NCBI RefSeq assembly: GCF_001282115.1
Contig: NZ_LJBR01000070.1
Span: 1 to 36,318 of the forward strand
DNA from: Streptomyces sp. NRRL B-24085
Lineage (GTDB): Bacteria > Actinomycetota > Actinomycetes > Streptomycetales > Streptomycetaceae
DNA length: 36,318 nucleotides
Direction of reading: 5' to 3'
Under the pieces are notes generated by a model. The model ran no database searches. It was given only the letters and a program-made list of their open reading frames with translations, and was not told where the DNA came from. Shown here piece by piece: positions 22,435-30,133 of the stretch (positions are counted from its first letter, which is position 1; each line of letters begins with the position of its first letter). The position numbers were made by a program, and so were the translations under genes.

Positions 22435-22471
22435 AAAAAGGGCCGGTACCGGGTTTTCCCGGTACCGGCCC
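22435..22471 (-). terminator. Strong intrinsic terminator of the tetR gene
   Basis: A perfect 14-bp stem (22440-22453 with 22458-22471) closed by a 4-nt loop, followed on the minus strand by five U (22439-22435). It begins 13 bp after the tetR stop and isolates the ccr promoter from read-through. Confidence 0.9.
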
Positions 22472-22484
22472 CTTGACGCCTGCG

Positions 22485-23300
22485 TCAGGCGTGCTCCTTG
22501 AGCGCCTGCTCGATGGTGCGCATCACCTCGTCCAGCGGGGCGTCGGTGCGGGCGACCGCGACCAGGACCTCGCCCTGGGCGGAGACCGTCGCCTCGGCCG
22601 GGGGCTGGGGGACCGCGGTGCGGCCCGCCCCGATCCCGGTCCCGAAGGTCTTGCGCACGATCGCGAAGGCATGGTCCAGCTGCGCCTCGACGTCCCCCTG
22701 CCCGCCGGCCCGCAGCCACCGCCGCAGCACGTGGTTGTGCGCGGTGACCACGGCCGACGCGGCGACCTCCGCCAGCAGCGGATCGTCGTTCGCGTCGTCG
22801 TCGTGCGCATGCTCGTCGAAGTGTCCGAGCAGGTACCGCGTGAACAGCCGCTCGTAGCGGGCCACCGAAGCGATCTCCGCCTCGCGCAGCGTCGGCACCT
22901 CGCGTGTCAGCTTGTAGCGGGCGACCGAGATCTCCGGCCGGGCCGCGTACATCTTCATGACTTCCTTGATCCCGCGGCACACCGTGTCGAGCGGGTGCTC
23001 GTGCGCGGGGGCCGCGTTCAGCACGGCCTCCGCCCGGATCAGGGTGTCGTCGTGGTCGGGGAAGATCGCCTCTTCCTTGGAGCGGAAGTGGCGGAAGAAG
23101 GTGCGGCGGGCGACACCGGCCGCGGCCGCGATCTCGTCGACGGTCGTCGCCTCGTACCCCTTGGTGGAGAACAACTCCATCGCGGCGGCGGCCAGTTCTC
23201 GGCGCATCTTGAGCCGCTGGGCGGCCGCGCGGCTGCCTGCGGCACTCTCCGGCGCGTCGGTCGCGGCTGGTGTACGGGACGACTTGGCGGGCTGGGACAT
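22485..23300 (-). CDS. TetR-family transcriptional regulator
   Basis: 271 aa. A TetR N-terminal DNA-binding domain spans about residues 32-80 with the helix-turn-helix TTVDEIAAAAGVARRTFFRHF (about 52-72); a long basic/alanine-rich tail precedes it. The C-terminal ligand domain has no recognisable motif. It lies between the ccr operon and a 3-hydroxyacyl-CoA dehydrogenase gene on the same strand, so control of one or both by an acyl-CoA is plausible but unproven. ATG 23300 has TACGTT 6 nt upstream and no ribosome site, which suggests leaderless transcription. Confidence 0.9.
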   Translation of the reverse strand: MSQPAKSSRTPAATDAPESAAGSRAAAQRLKMRRELAAAAMELFSTKGYEATTVDEIAAAAGVARRTFFRHFRSKEEAIFPDHDDTLIRAEAVLNAAPAHEHPLDTVCRGIKEVMKMYAARPEISVARYKLTREVPTLREAEIASVARYERLFTRYLLGHFDEHAHDDDANDDPLLAEVAASAVVTAHNHVLRRWLRAGGQGDVEAQLDHAFAIVRKTFGTGIGAGRTAVPQPPAEATVSAQGEVLVAVARTDAPLDEVMRTIEQALKEHA

Positions 23301-23306
23301 GACCCG

Positions 23307-23312
23307 AACGTA
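23307..23312 (-). promoter_or_regulatory. Putative leaderless -10 element of tetR
   Basis: TACGTT on the coding strand, 6 nt before the ATG; the same hexamer as the ccr -10. Two direct GCGCAC copies lie just upstream (within 23320-23340). Confidence 0.4.
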
Positions 23313-23460
23313 CTGCATGTGCGCAGGTTGGTGCGCGTGTCCGGGGTTTGTCCCGCCCCGCACCCGCGGGGAGCCGCCGGGCCCCGCGGGCGGGGGAGGA
23401 CCGCCCGGATCGAGCAGCCCGCCCCAGTCCTCGCCGCCGGTGAACCAGTCGCCGACGTGG

Positions 23461-25266
23461 TCAGCGGCGGGCATATTCGCGGAAGCCACGGCCGGTCTTG
23501 CGGCCGAGGCAGCCCGCGGCCACCAGGTGCTCCAGGAGCGGGGCCGGAGCCAGACCCGGGTCGCGGAACTCGCGGTGCAGGACCTTCTCGATCGCGAGCG
23601 AGACGTCCAGGCCGACGACGTCGAGGAGCTCGAAGGGGCCCATCGGGTAGCCGCCGCCCAGCTTCATCGCCGCGTCGATGTCGTCCAGGGACGCGTAGTG
23701 CTCCTGCACCATCTTGACCGCGTTGTTGAGGTACGGGAAGAGCAGGGCGTTCACGATGAAGCCCGCGCGGTCGCCGCAGTCGACCGCGTGCTTCTTGATC
23801 CGGCCGCAGACCTCGCGGACCGTGGCGTGCACGTCCTCGGCCGTCAGGACCGTGCGGACGACCTCGACCAGCTTCATCGCCGGCGCCGGGTTGAAGAAGT
23901 GCATGCCGATCACGTCCTGCGGACGCGAGGTGGCGCGGGCGCAGGCGACGACGGGCAGCGAGGAGGTCGTGGTCGCCAGGACCGCGCCCGGCTTGCAGAC
24001 CTTGTCCAGCGCCTGGAAGAGCTGCTGCTTGATCTCCAGGTCCTCGGCGACGGCCTCGACGGCGAGGTCGACGTCCGCGAACGCCTCGTAGGAGCCGGCG
24101 GCGGTGATCCGGTCCAGGGTCTGCGCGGCCGCCTCGGCGGTCATGCGGCCCTTGTCGACAGAGCGGGAAAGCGACTTGCCGATACGGGCCTTCGCCGTCT
24201 GCGCCTTCTCCTCGCTGCGGGCGGCGAGCACGACCTCGTACCCGGCCTTGGCGAAGACCTCGGCGATACCGGACGCCATGGTCCCCGAGCCCGCGACGCC
24301 GACCGAGCGGACCTCGCGGCCGGGGACCTGCGCGGAGCTCTCCGAGGGCGTCAGCGCGTCCGGCACGACCGTCGCGCTGCCCGGCGCCTCGTAGGTGTAG
24401 AAGCCGCGCCCCGACTTACGGCCCGTCAGACCCGCCTCGCTGAGCTGCTTGAGGATCGGGGCGGGGGCGTGCAGCCGGTCGTGGGACTCGGAGTACATGG
24501 CCTCCAGGACCGTGCGCGCGGTGTCGACGCCGATCAGGTCGAGCAGGGCGAGGGGACCCATGGGCAGGCCGCAGCCGAGCCGCATCGCCGCGTCGATGTC
24601 CTCGCGGGAGGCGTACTTCGCCTCGTACATCGCGGCCGCCTGGTTGAGGTAGCCGAACAGCAGCCCGTCGGCGACGAACCCGGGCCGGTCGCCGACCGCG
24701 ACGGGCTCCTTGCCGAGGTCGAGGGCGAGGTCGGTGACCGCGGTGACGGCAGCCGGGGCGGTGAGCACCGAGGAGACGACCTCGACCAGCTTCATCGCGG
24801 GTGCCGGGTTGAAGAAGTGCAGGCCCAGGACCCGCTCCGGGTGCGCCGAGTCGGCCGCCAGACGGGTCACGGACAGGGCGTTGGTGCCGGTCGCGAGGAT
24901 CGTCCCGGGGCGCACGATCCCGTCGAGTTCGCGGAAGATCTGGTGCTTGATCTCGTACGACTCCGGGGCCACCTCGATGACGAGGTCGGCGTCGGCCGCC
25001 GCGCGCAGGTCGGTGGAGGTGCGGACGCGGGCGAGGACGTCCGCGCGTTCCTGCTCGGTGAGCCGGCCGCGCTCCACGGCACGGGCGGTCGCGGTCTCCA
25101 GGACGGCGACGGCCTGGGCGGCCTGCGCCTCGCTGATGTCGATGCCGACGACCTCGCGGCCGGCCCGGGCGAGGACCTCGGCGATGCCGGTGCCCATGGT
25201 GCCGAGGCCGACGACGGCGATCTTCCGGAGCGGGGACGGAGAGGGGTCGGACAGGGGAGTGGCCAT
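23461..25266 (-). CDS. Tandem-domain 3-hydroxyacyl-CoA (3-hydroxybutyryl-CoA) dehydrogenase
   Basis: 601 aa made of two complete copies of the 3-hydroxyacyl-CoA dehydrogenase fold, about residues 15-300 and 318-601. Each has a Rossmann loop (VGLGTMGTGIAE; AGSGTMASGIAE), the identical catalytic-His segment HFFNPAPAMKLVEV, the domain start DRPGFVADGLLF or DRAGFIVNALLF, and the end GRKSGRGFYTY or GRKTGRGFREY. Usual bacterial enzymes of this type have one copy of about 285 residues. It should interconvert acetoacetyl-CoA and 3-hydroxybutyryl-CoA with NAD(P)+, which on dehydration yields crotonyl-CoA, the Ccr substrate. ATG 25266 is preceded by GGAG. Start and fusion are clear; substrate is inferred. 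Confidence 0.92.
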   Translation of the reverse strand: MATPLSDPSPSPLRKIAVVGLGTMGTGIAEVLARAGREVVGIDISEAQAAQAVAVLETATARAVERGRLTEQERADVLARVRTSTDLRAAADADLVIEVAPESYEIKHQIFRELDGIVRPGTILATGTNALSVTRLAADSAHPERVLGLHFFNPAPAMKLVEVVSSVLTAPAAVTAVTDLALDLGKEPVAVGDRPGFVADGLLFGYLNQAAAMYEAKYASREDIDAAMRLGCGLPMGPLALLDLIGVDTARTVLEAMYSESHDRLHAPAPILKQLSEAGLTGRKSGRGFYTYEAPGSATVVPDALTPSESSAQVPGREVRSVGVAGSGTMASGIAEVFAKAGYEVVLAARSEEKAQTAKARIGKSLSRSVDKGRMTAEAAAQTLDRITAAGSYEAFADVDLAVEAVAEDLEIKQQLFQALDKVCKPGAVLATTTSSLPVVACARATSRPQDVIGMHFFNPAPAMKLVEVVRTVLTAEDVHATVREVCGRIKKHAVDCGDRAGFIVNALLFPYLNNAVKMVQEHYASLDDIDAAMKLGGGYPMGPFELLDVVGLDVSLAIEKVLHREFRDPGLAPAPLLEHLVAAGCLGRKTGRGFREYARR

Positions 25267-25531
25267 CGCGGAACTCCAGGAATGAGGGTGACGACTGGGA
25301 GCGCGACCCGGTACGCCGACAGGCGCACCGGGTGCGTGAGAGCTGCTGGATGCGGGTGTTGCCGGGCTGCGAGCGCACACGCCCGGGCCGTCGTCGCGGG
25401 CATGGCACATGCCCGGAGAACGGTGTAACCGACCGGTCCTGTCCCAGACCGGGTCGTACTGGTGGTACCCGAGGTACCGAACCGACTGCTCTTGGGGCGG
25501 CTGCGTCACCAGGCCACCGCAAGGAGTTCCA

Positions 25532-25546
25532 CGAGTGGGTAACTCG
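25532..25546. promoter_or_regulatory. Operator-like palindrome 1
   Basis: CGAGT-GGGTA-ACTCG: 5-bp arms around a 5-bp centre, containing GTGGGTAAC (25535-25543), which recurs exactly 30 bp away. Confidence 0.45.
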
Positions 25547-25557
25547 CTCGTCTGAGC

Positions 25558-25572
25558 TTAACCGGTGGGTAA
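25558..25572. promoter_or_regulatory. Operator-like palindrome 2
   Basis: TTAACCGGTGGGTAA fits TTA-n-CC-n3-GG-n-TAA, an imperfect palindrome, and includes the second GTGGGTAAC (25565-25573). Confidence 0.45.
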
Positions 25573-25628
25573 CGAGCGCGCCAGCCCCCGGATTTGTGAT
25601 GTACGTCCCGCACGCCGGGCGGGCCGCC

Positions 25629-25634
25629 TAACCT
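25629..25634 (+). promoter_or_regulatory. Putative leaderless -10 element of the HEAT gene
   Basis: TAACCT ends 7 nt before ATG 25642 and no ribosome-binding sequence is present. Confidence 0.4.
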
Positions 25635-25641
25635 CGGGTTC

Positions 25642-26217
25642 ATGGACGAAGAGTTGCGATCACTCACGGAGCGCTTACGGCGGGAGTCGGGAGCGTCGGC
25701 CGCCTTCGACCGCCTGACGGCGACCGAGGACCCGGACGAACTGGCCGCGGTGCTCACCGAGCCCGGACAGCCGCTGTGGGCCCGCGAACTGGCCGCGTTC
25801 CGCCTCGGCCTGGCCGGCGACCGCCGGGCCTTCGAGTCGCTCGTCCTGCTGCTCAACCACCGCGATCCGCCGCGCTGCGCCGCCGCCGCGTACGCGCTCG
25901 CCCGGCTGGACGATCCGCGCACGGCCCGCGCGGCCGCCGCCCTCGCCACCAATGAACTGCGGGTGGCCTACGCCCTGCACCCGGTCAGGCTGCTGGCCGA
26001 GCTGCGCGCCCCCGAGTCCGTACCCGCCCTCATCACCACGCTGGAACGCAGGCTGCGCCCGCACGACCCCTACCGGCGGGTGGCCCTCGCCTGCGTGGAG
26101 GGCCTCGGCACGCTGGCCGACGCCCGCGCCAGACCCGTGCTGAGCGAGGCCCTCGCACATCCGGCGCTCGCGGAGGCGGCGGTGCACGCGCTGGCGCGGA
26201 TCCCGAAGCAGCGGTGA
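25642..26217 (+). CDS. HEAT-repeat-like protein with a TTA codon
   Basis: 191 aa, nearly all helical, with about four HEAT/PBS-lyase-like repeats (for example ELAAFRLGLAGDRRAFESLV, AAAYALARLDDPRTARAA, ALACVEGLGTLADARARPVL). Such folds bind proteins; no catalytic motif is seen and the partner is unknown. Leu12 is encoded by TTA (25675-25677), the codon read by the bldA tRNA in Streptomyces, so full expression should depend on development. It has no evident ribosome site. Its stop is 4 bp from the stop of the convergent GNAT gene. Confidence 0.85.
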   Translation: MDEELRSLTERLRRESGASAAFDRLTATEDPDELAAVLTEPGQPLWARELAAFRLGLAGDRRAFESLVLLLNHRDPPRCAAAAYALARLDDPRTARAAAALATNELRVAYALHPVRLLAELRAPESVPALITTLERRLRPHDPYRRVALACVEGLGTLADARARPVLSEALAHPALAEAAVHALARIPKQR

Positions 26218-26221
26218 GCCG

Positions 26222-26752
26222 TCAGGTACCGAGTGCCCGCGTGTACCGCACCTCCGGAACCGGCACGCCGTCCGCCTCGAAGGGCTCCTCGGTGCCATCG
26301 GGCGCGAAGCCCGCCCTCTCGTAGAAGCGGCGGGCACGGCTGTTGTCCCGGAGGACCCACAGGTACATGCGGTCGTGGCCGAGAGCCGTGCGGTTCCACA
26401 GGGCCTCCAGCAGCAGGGCGTGTCCGATGCCCCTGCCGTAGTGCCGCGGGTCCACGTAGACGGCGTACAACTCGGCGTCCGCGGTGCGCACTTCGCCGTC
26501 CCGGTACGGCCCGTGGCAGGCCCAGCCCGTGACCTCGCCGTCCCACTCGGCCACGAGGTTCACCACGCTGCCGTCCCCCTGGACGAAGCGGGTGCGGTGC
26601 CGCTCGGCGTCCCGGGCCACGCTCATCGCGTCGAGGTACGACTGCGGGATCAGGCCCCGGTAGGCGCTCTGCCAGCCGCGGACCCGGATCTCGGCCACGC
26701 GGTCGCAGTCGGCGAGGGTCATCGGGCGGATGAGAAGGCGGTCGTCGTCCAT
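26222..26752 (-). CDS. GNAT-family N-acetyltransferase
   Basis: 176-aa single-domain acetyltransferase that uses acetyl-CoA; the acceptor is unknown. Motif A is AELYAVYVDPRHYGRGIGHALL with the R-G-x-G-x-A-like pyrophosphate loop, and the C-terminal DNSRARRFYERAGF is typical. TAGGGT on the coding strand lies 6 nt before ATG 26752, with no ribosome site, again a leaderless pattern. Confidence 0.9.
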   Translation of the reverse strand: MDDDRLLIRPMTLADCDRVAEIRVRGWQSAYRGLIPQSYLDAMSVARDAERHRTRFVQGDGSVVNLVAEWDGEVTGWACHGPYRDGEVRTADAELYAVYVDPRHYGRGIGHALLLEALWNRTALGHDRMYLWVLRDNSRARRFYERAGFAPDGTEEPFEADGVPVPEVRYTRALGT

Positions 26753-26758
26753 GGCGGC

Positions 26759-26764
26759 ACCCTA
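26759..26764 (-). promoter_or_regulatory. Putative leaderless -10 element of the GNAT gene
   Basis: TAGGGT on the coding strand, 6 nt before the ATG. Confidence 0.35.
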
Positions 26765-26793
26765 GGCAGCCTCCGGCTGCACCGGCTCGCCAT

Positions 26794-27192
26794 TTACCGG
26801 TCCAGCACCGCGAACGCCTCGATCTCCATCAGGAACTCCGGCCGCACCAGCGCCGCCACCTGCACGGCCGAGGCCGCCGGCAGCCGGTCGTCGGGTAGGT
26901 GCGCGGCTCGCGCCTCGCGGATCGCCGGCATGTGGGCCATGTCCGTCACGAAGTAGGTGAGCTTCACGACCTGGTCGAAGCCCGCTCCGGCGGCCGCCAG
27001 GCAGCGGCGGAGGTTCTCGAAGACCTGGCGGGCCTGGGCGGCGGCGTCGCCGGCCCCGACGAGCTCGCTGTCCTCGTCGAGGGGGACCTGGCCCGAGACC
27101 GCCACGAGACGGCCGTGGCCCAGCACCACGTGGGAGTACTGGGGCGCGGGGGCGACACCGTCGGGGGCGGGAATCCTGGTCAGCTCACTCAT
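26794..27192 (-). CDS. RidA-family protein
   Basis: 132-aa YjgF/YER057c/UK114-type protein; true RidA members hydrolyse reactive enamines/imines made by PLP enzymes. VAVSGQVPLDEDSELVGAGDAAAQARQVFENL and PAASAVQVAALVRPEFLMEIEAFAV follow the family pattern. The RidA catalytic Arg is replaced in the PEFLMEIEA region's neighbourhood only in part (LVRPEFLMEIE keeps an Arg), so activity is possible but not certain. ATG 27192 is preferred to the in-frame ATG 18 nt upstream because homologous sequence starts there. Confidence 0.85.
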   Translation of the reverse strand: MSELTRIPAPDGVAPAPQYSHVVLGHGRLVAVSGQVPLDEDSELVGAGDAAAQARQVFENLRRCLAAAGAGFDQVVKLTYFVTDMAHMPAIREARAAHLPDDRLPAASAVQVAALVRPEFLMEIEAFAVLDR

Positions 27193-27249
27193 GCGTCCAT
27201 GGTGGACCACGGCACTGACAACGCCCGTCCCCGACGGAGCGTCAGGCGC

Positions 27250-28827
27250 TCAACCGCGGACGCCGAGCAGTCCGTGCAGGGCCGCGCCGCGCGAGGACGT
27301 CGACGCCGCCTTGGAGGCCAGCGGCTTCGGGTCGGGCAGCGCCTTGCACACCGCGTCGGCCTCGCCGCCGCCGCGCGGCACCGTGCCGTCGGTCAGGTAC
27401 GCGGCCAGGTGCTTGTCCAGGCACGTGTTCCCGCTCAGCGTGATGCCGTGGTTCCCGCCGCCCTGCTCGACCACCAGAGCGGAGTCCGCCAGCAGCCGGT
27501 GGACCGTGACACCGCCCTGGTACGGGGTGGCCGCGTCGTTCGTCGCCTGGAAGAGCAGCGCCGGCGGCAGCTTGCCGTTGGCGACGTTCACCGGCGTGAG
27601 CGACGTGGTGGGCCAGAACGCGCAGGGCGCGTTGTACCAGGCGTTGTTCCAGGTCATGAACGGCGCCTGCTCGTACACGTCCCAGTTGTCCTTCCGCCAC
27701 TGGCGCCAGTCGCGCGGCCAGGAGGCGTCACGGCACTGCACGGAGGTGTAGACGCTGTAGCCGTTGTCCCCGGACGCGTCGACGGCACCGAAGTTCTCGT
27801 ACGCCTCGACGAGCGGGTCGGCGTTCTTCTTGTTCACGTACGCCGCGAACGCCTCGGCCAGGTAGGGCCAGTAGCCGTTGTAGTAGCCGCCCGGGATGAA
27901 GGTGTCCTCCAGCTCCGAGGCGCCGACCTTGCCCTCCGCGGGCTTCTTGGCGAGGGCCGCGCGCATCGCGTACCACTTGGCCTCGATCCTCTCCGGGTCG
28001 GTGCCGAGCCGGTACGTCGAGTCGTACTTGGCGATCCAGGCCATCAGGGCCCGGTGCCGGTCGTTGAAGGCGTGGTCCTGGGCGAGGTTGTCGTCGTACC
28101 AGACGCCGGTCGGGTCCACGATCGAGTCCAGGACCAGGCGGCGCACCTGGTGCGGGAAGAGCTTCGCGTAGACCGCGCCCAGGTAGGTGCCGTACGAGTA
28201 GCCGAAGTAGTTGATCCGCCGCGCGCCGAGGGCCCGGCGGATCGCGTCCATGTCGCGCACCGCGCTGACGGTGTCGATGTACGGCAGCACGTCGGCGTAC
28301 TTGCGGCCGCAGGCGGCGGCGAAGGACCTGGCGCGCTGGAGGTTGGCCCGCTCGATCGCGGCCGTGCTCGGCACGGAGTCCGGGCGCACCGGGCGGAAGT
28401 GGCCCGGCTTGCAGTCGAGGGCGGGCTTGCTCGCGCCCACCCCGCGCGGGTCGAAGCCGATGACGTCGTACTGGGCCGCGACGGCCTTGGGCAGGCCGGA
28501 GGCGATGAATCCGGCGAAGGTGAGACCGCTGCCGCCGGGGCCGCCGGGGTTGACCAGCAGCGGGCCCTGGTACTTCTTGGCGGTGTGCGGGACCCGGGAC
28601 AGCGCGAGGGTGATCTGCCGCCCGCGCGGGTTCGCGTGGTCGAGCGGCACCTTGAGGGATGCGCACTGGAGCGTCGGGTGGTCGGCGGTGCCGCACTTCT
28701 TCCAGGTGAGTCGGGCGGCGGATGCGGTGGGTACGGACTGCGGGGCGCTGGCGTCGGCGGGGACGGCGGTGAAGGTCCCTGCCACGACGACCGCGGCACC
28801 GCACAGCACGGCTGCGCGTTTTCTCAT
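27250..28827 (-). CDS. Secreted alpha/beta hydrolase, tripeptidyl aminopeptidase-like
   Basis: 525-aa exported serine peptidase of the streptomycete Tap/Slp group. It has a signal peptide at 1-28 (basic start, hydrophobic core, ADASA cut), the oxyanion region NPGGPGGSG (93-101), the DVIGFDPRGVGAS strand (121-133), nucleophile Ser211 in GYSYGT, and a late His in GGGNHGI. A C-terminal TAP-like domain begins near PALLFQATND. It should remove tripeptides from protein N-termini outside the cell. GGGAGGA lies 4 nt before ATG 28827. Several cysteines in the mature part suggest disulphides. Confidence 0.9.
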   Translation of the reverse strand: MRKRAAVLCGAAVVVAGTFTAVPADASAPQSVPTASAARLTWKKCGTADHPTLQCASLKVPLDHANPRGRQITLALSRVPHTAKKYQGPLLVNPGGPGGSGLTFAGFIASGLPKAVAAQYDVIGFDPRGVGASKPALDCKPGHFRPVRPDSVPSTAAIERANLQRARSFAAACGRKYADVLPYIDTVSAVRDMDAIRRALGARRINYFGYSYGTYLGAVYAKLFPHQVRRLVLDSIVDPTGVWYDDNLAQDHAFNDRHRALMAWIAKYDSTYRLGTDPERIEAKWYAMRAALAKKPAEGKVGASELEDTFIPGGYYNGYWPYLAEAFAAYVNKKNADPLVEAYENFGAVDASGDNGYSVYTSVQCRDASWPRDWRQWRKDNWDVYEQAPFMTWNNAWYNAPCAFWPTTSLTPVNVANGKLPPALLFQATNDAATPYQGGVTVHRLLADSALVVEQGGGNHGITLSGNTCLDKHLAAYLTDGTVPRGGGEADAVCKALPDPKPLASKAASTSSRGAALHGLLGVRG

Positions 28828-28911
28828 GGGGTCCTCCCAGGACGGAGGTGGCGGACCGCGGGGCTCACGGTCCACGCGGCATCGTCCCGGAAAGTACGCC
28901 CGGAAGAACGT

Positions 28912-28924
28912 GTTCTGACAGAAC
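28912..28924. promoter_or_regulatory. Perfect palindrome upstream of the peptidase gene
   Basis: GTTCTGACAGAAC, 6-bp arms around a central A. Next to it TGACC-n5-GGTCA (28926-28940) is a second inverted repeat. They lie between the radical SAM stop and the peptidase start on the minus strand, so they may form an operator of the peptidase gene or a weak terminator of the radical SAM gene. Confidence 0.35.
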
Positions 28925-28961
28925 TTGACCCGATTGGTCAGTCCGATGCGCTCGAACGCTC

Positions 28962-29999
28962 TCAGATCAACGTGAGTTGTACCGGCTCGGACACCGGCGC
29001 GACCTCGGGCTCCGGCTCCCGGATCCGCCGGGGCATCCCCGCGCCCGCGGGACCGATGCCGTACTCCTGTGCCAGCTCATGGACCTGACGGGTGATCCGG
29101 CGCTGGTACCACTTCGGGGCGTAGGCGCCGTCCGCGTAGAGCCGCTCGTAACGGCGTACCAGATACGGGTGCTCCCGGTTCAGCCAGGCCATGAACCACT
29201 CGCGGGCGCCCGGCCGCAGGTGCAGCACCAGCGGGGTGACCGAGGTGGCCCCGGCGGCGGCGATCGCGCGCACGGTCGCCCGCAGCTGCGCGGGGCTGTC
29301 GCTCAGGAAGGGGATCACCGGTGCCATCAGCACCCCGCACCCGATGCCGTGCTCGCCCAGCGTCCGTACGACGTCCAGGCGCCGCTCCGGGGCGGGGGTG
29401 CCCGGCTCCACGGTGCGCCACAGGTCCGGGTCGGTGAAGCCGACCGAGACGGAGATGCCGATGTCCGTCACCGCGGCGGCCTGCCGGAGCAGGTCGAGGT
29501 CGCGCAGGATCAGCGTGCCCTTGGTCAGGATCGAGAAGGGGTTCGCGTGGTCGCGCAGGGCGGCGATGATGCCCGGCATCAGCCGGTAGCGGCCCTCCGC
29601 GCGCTGGTAGCAGTCGACGTTGGTGCCCATCGCTATGTGGTCGCCGGTCCAGCGGTGCGAGCCGAGCTGGCGGCGCAGCAGCTCGGGTGCGTTCACCTTG
29701 ACCACGATCTGGGAGTCGAAGCCGAGACCGGTGTCCAGGTCGAGATAGCTGTGGGTCTTGCGGGCGAAGCAGTACACGCACGCGTGCGTGCACCCTCGGT
29801 AGGGGTTGACGGTCCACTCGAAGGGCATGCGGGAGGCGCCCGGCACCCGGTTGATGATCGAGCGGGCCCGGATCTCGTGGAACGTGATCCCGGCGAACTC
29901 GGGCGTGTCGAACGTACGGCTGACCACCGCGTCGGCGCCGAAGAGAGCGGCGTCGGCCCGTCCGTGTTCCGTGGACTCGGTGAGGTTCTCCCAGCGCAT
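28962..29999 (-). CDS. Rv2578c-family radical SAM protein
   Basis: 345 aa with the radical SAM cluster motif C-x3-C-x2-C (Cys70, Cys74, Cys77) in NPYRGCTHACVYCFAR, preceded by the N-terminal HEIRARSIINRVPGASRMPFEWTVNPY typical of the spore-photolyase-like Rv2578c group. The group's reaction is not known to me. Some relatives carry an intein in this gene; none is present here. GAGGAGG precedes ATG 29999. A LexA-like box lies 32-45 nt upstream, which would fit a DNA-repair or damage-linked role. Confidence 0.9.
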   Translation of the reverse strand: MRWENLTESTEHGRADAALFGADAVVSRTFDTPEFAGITFHEIRARSIINRVPGASRMPFEWTVNPYRGCTHACVYCFARKTHSYLDLDTGLGFDSQIVVKVNAPELLRRQLGSHRWTGDHIAMGTNVDCYQRAEGRYRLMPGIIAALRDHANPFSILTKGTLILRDLDLLRQAAAVTDIGISVSVGFTDPDLWRTVEPGTPAPERRLDVVRTLGEHGIGCGVLMAPVIPFLSDSPAQLRATVRAIAAAGATSVTPLVLHLRPGAREWFMAWLNREHPYLVRRYERLYADGAYAPKWYQRRITRQVHELAQEYGIGPAGAGMPRRIREPEPEVAPVSEPVQLTLI

Positions 30000-30030
30000 G
30001 AGGCCTCCTCGGTAGCACTGCCCTTCGAGT

Positions 30031-30044
30031 GAAACACTTGTTCG
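30031..30044 (-). promoter_or_regulatory. LexA-like (SOS) box upstream of the radical SAM gene
   Basis: On the minus strand TCGAAC-AAGT-GTTTCA approaches the actinobacterial LexA consensus TCGAAC-n4-GTTCGA, with a perfect left half and two or three differences in the right half. Confidence 0.4.
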
Positions 30045-30133
30045 AATTCCAGCGCAACCCCGATTTGGGCGGCCGTGGCCGGGGGTGGTTGGCTTGCTCC
30101 AAGCCCGAGAACTTGAAGTCCTGGAGGAAGTCG

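Larger units (their letters stand above)
25267..25641. other. Divergent regulatory region (dehydrogenase / HEAT gene)
   Basis: 375 bp with no gene. The 80 bp nearest the HEAT gene hold two operator-like sites (25532-25546 and 25558-25572) and a likely leaderless -10. ACCGACCGGT near 25430 is another short near-palindrome. The rest shows nothing I recognise. Confidence 0.6.

Noticed and set aside
22208..22501. Possible small plus-strand gene in the ccr upstream region
   Set aside because: It runs through the tetR terminator and shows no motif or ribosome site.
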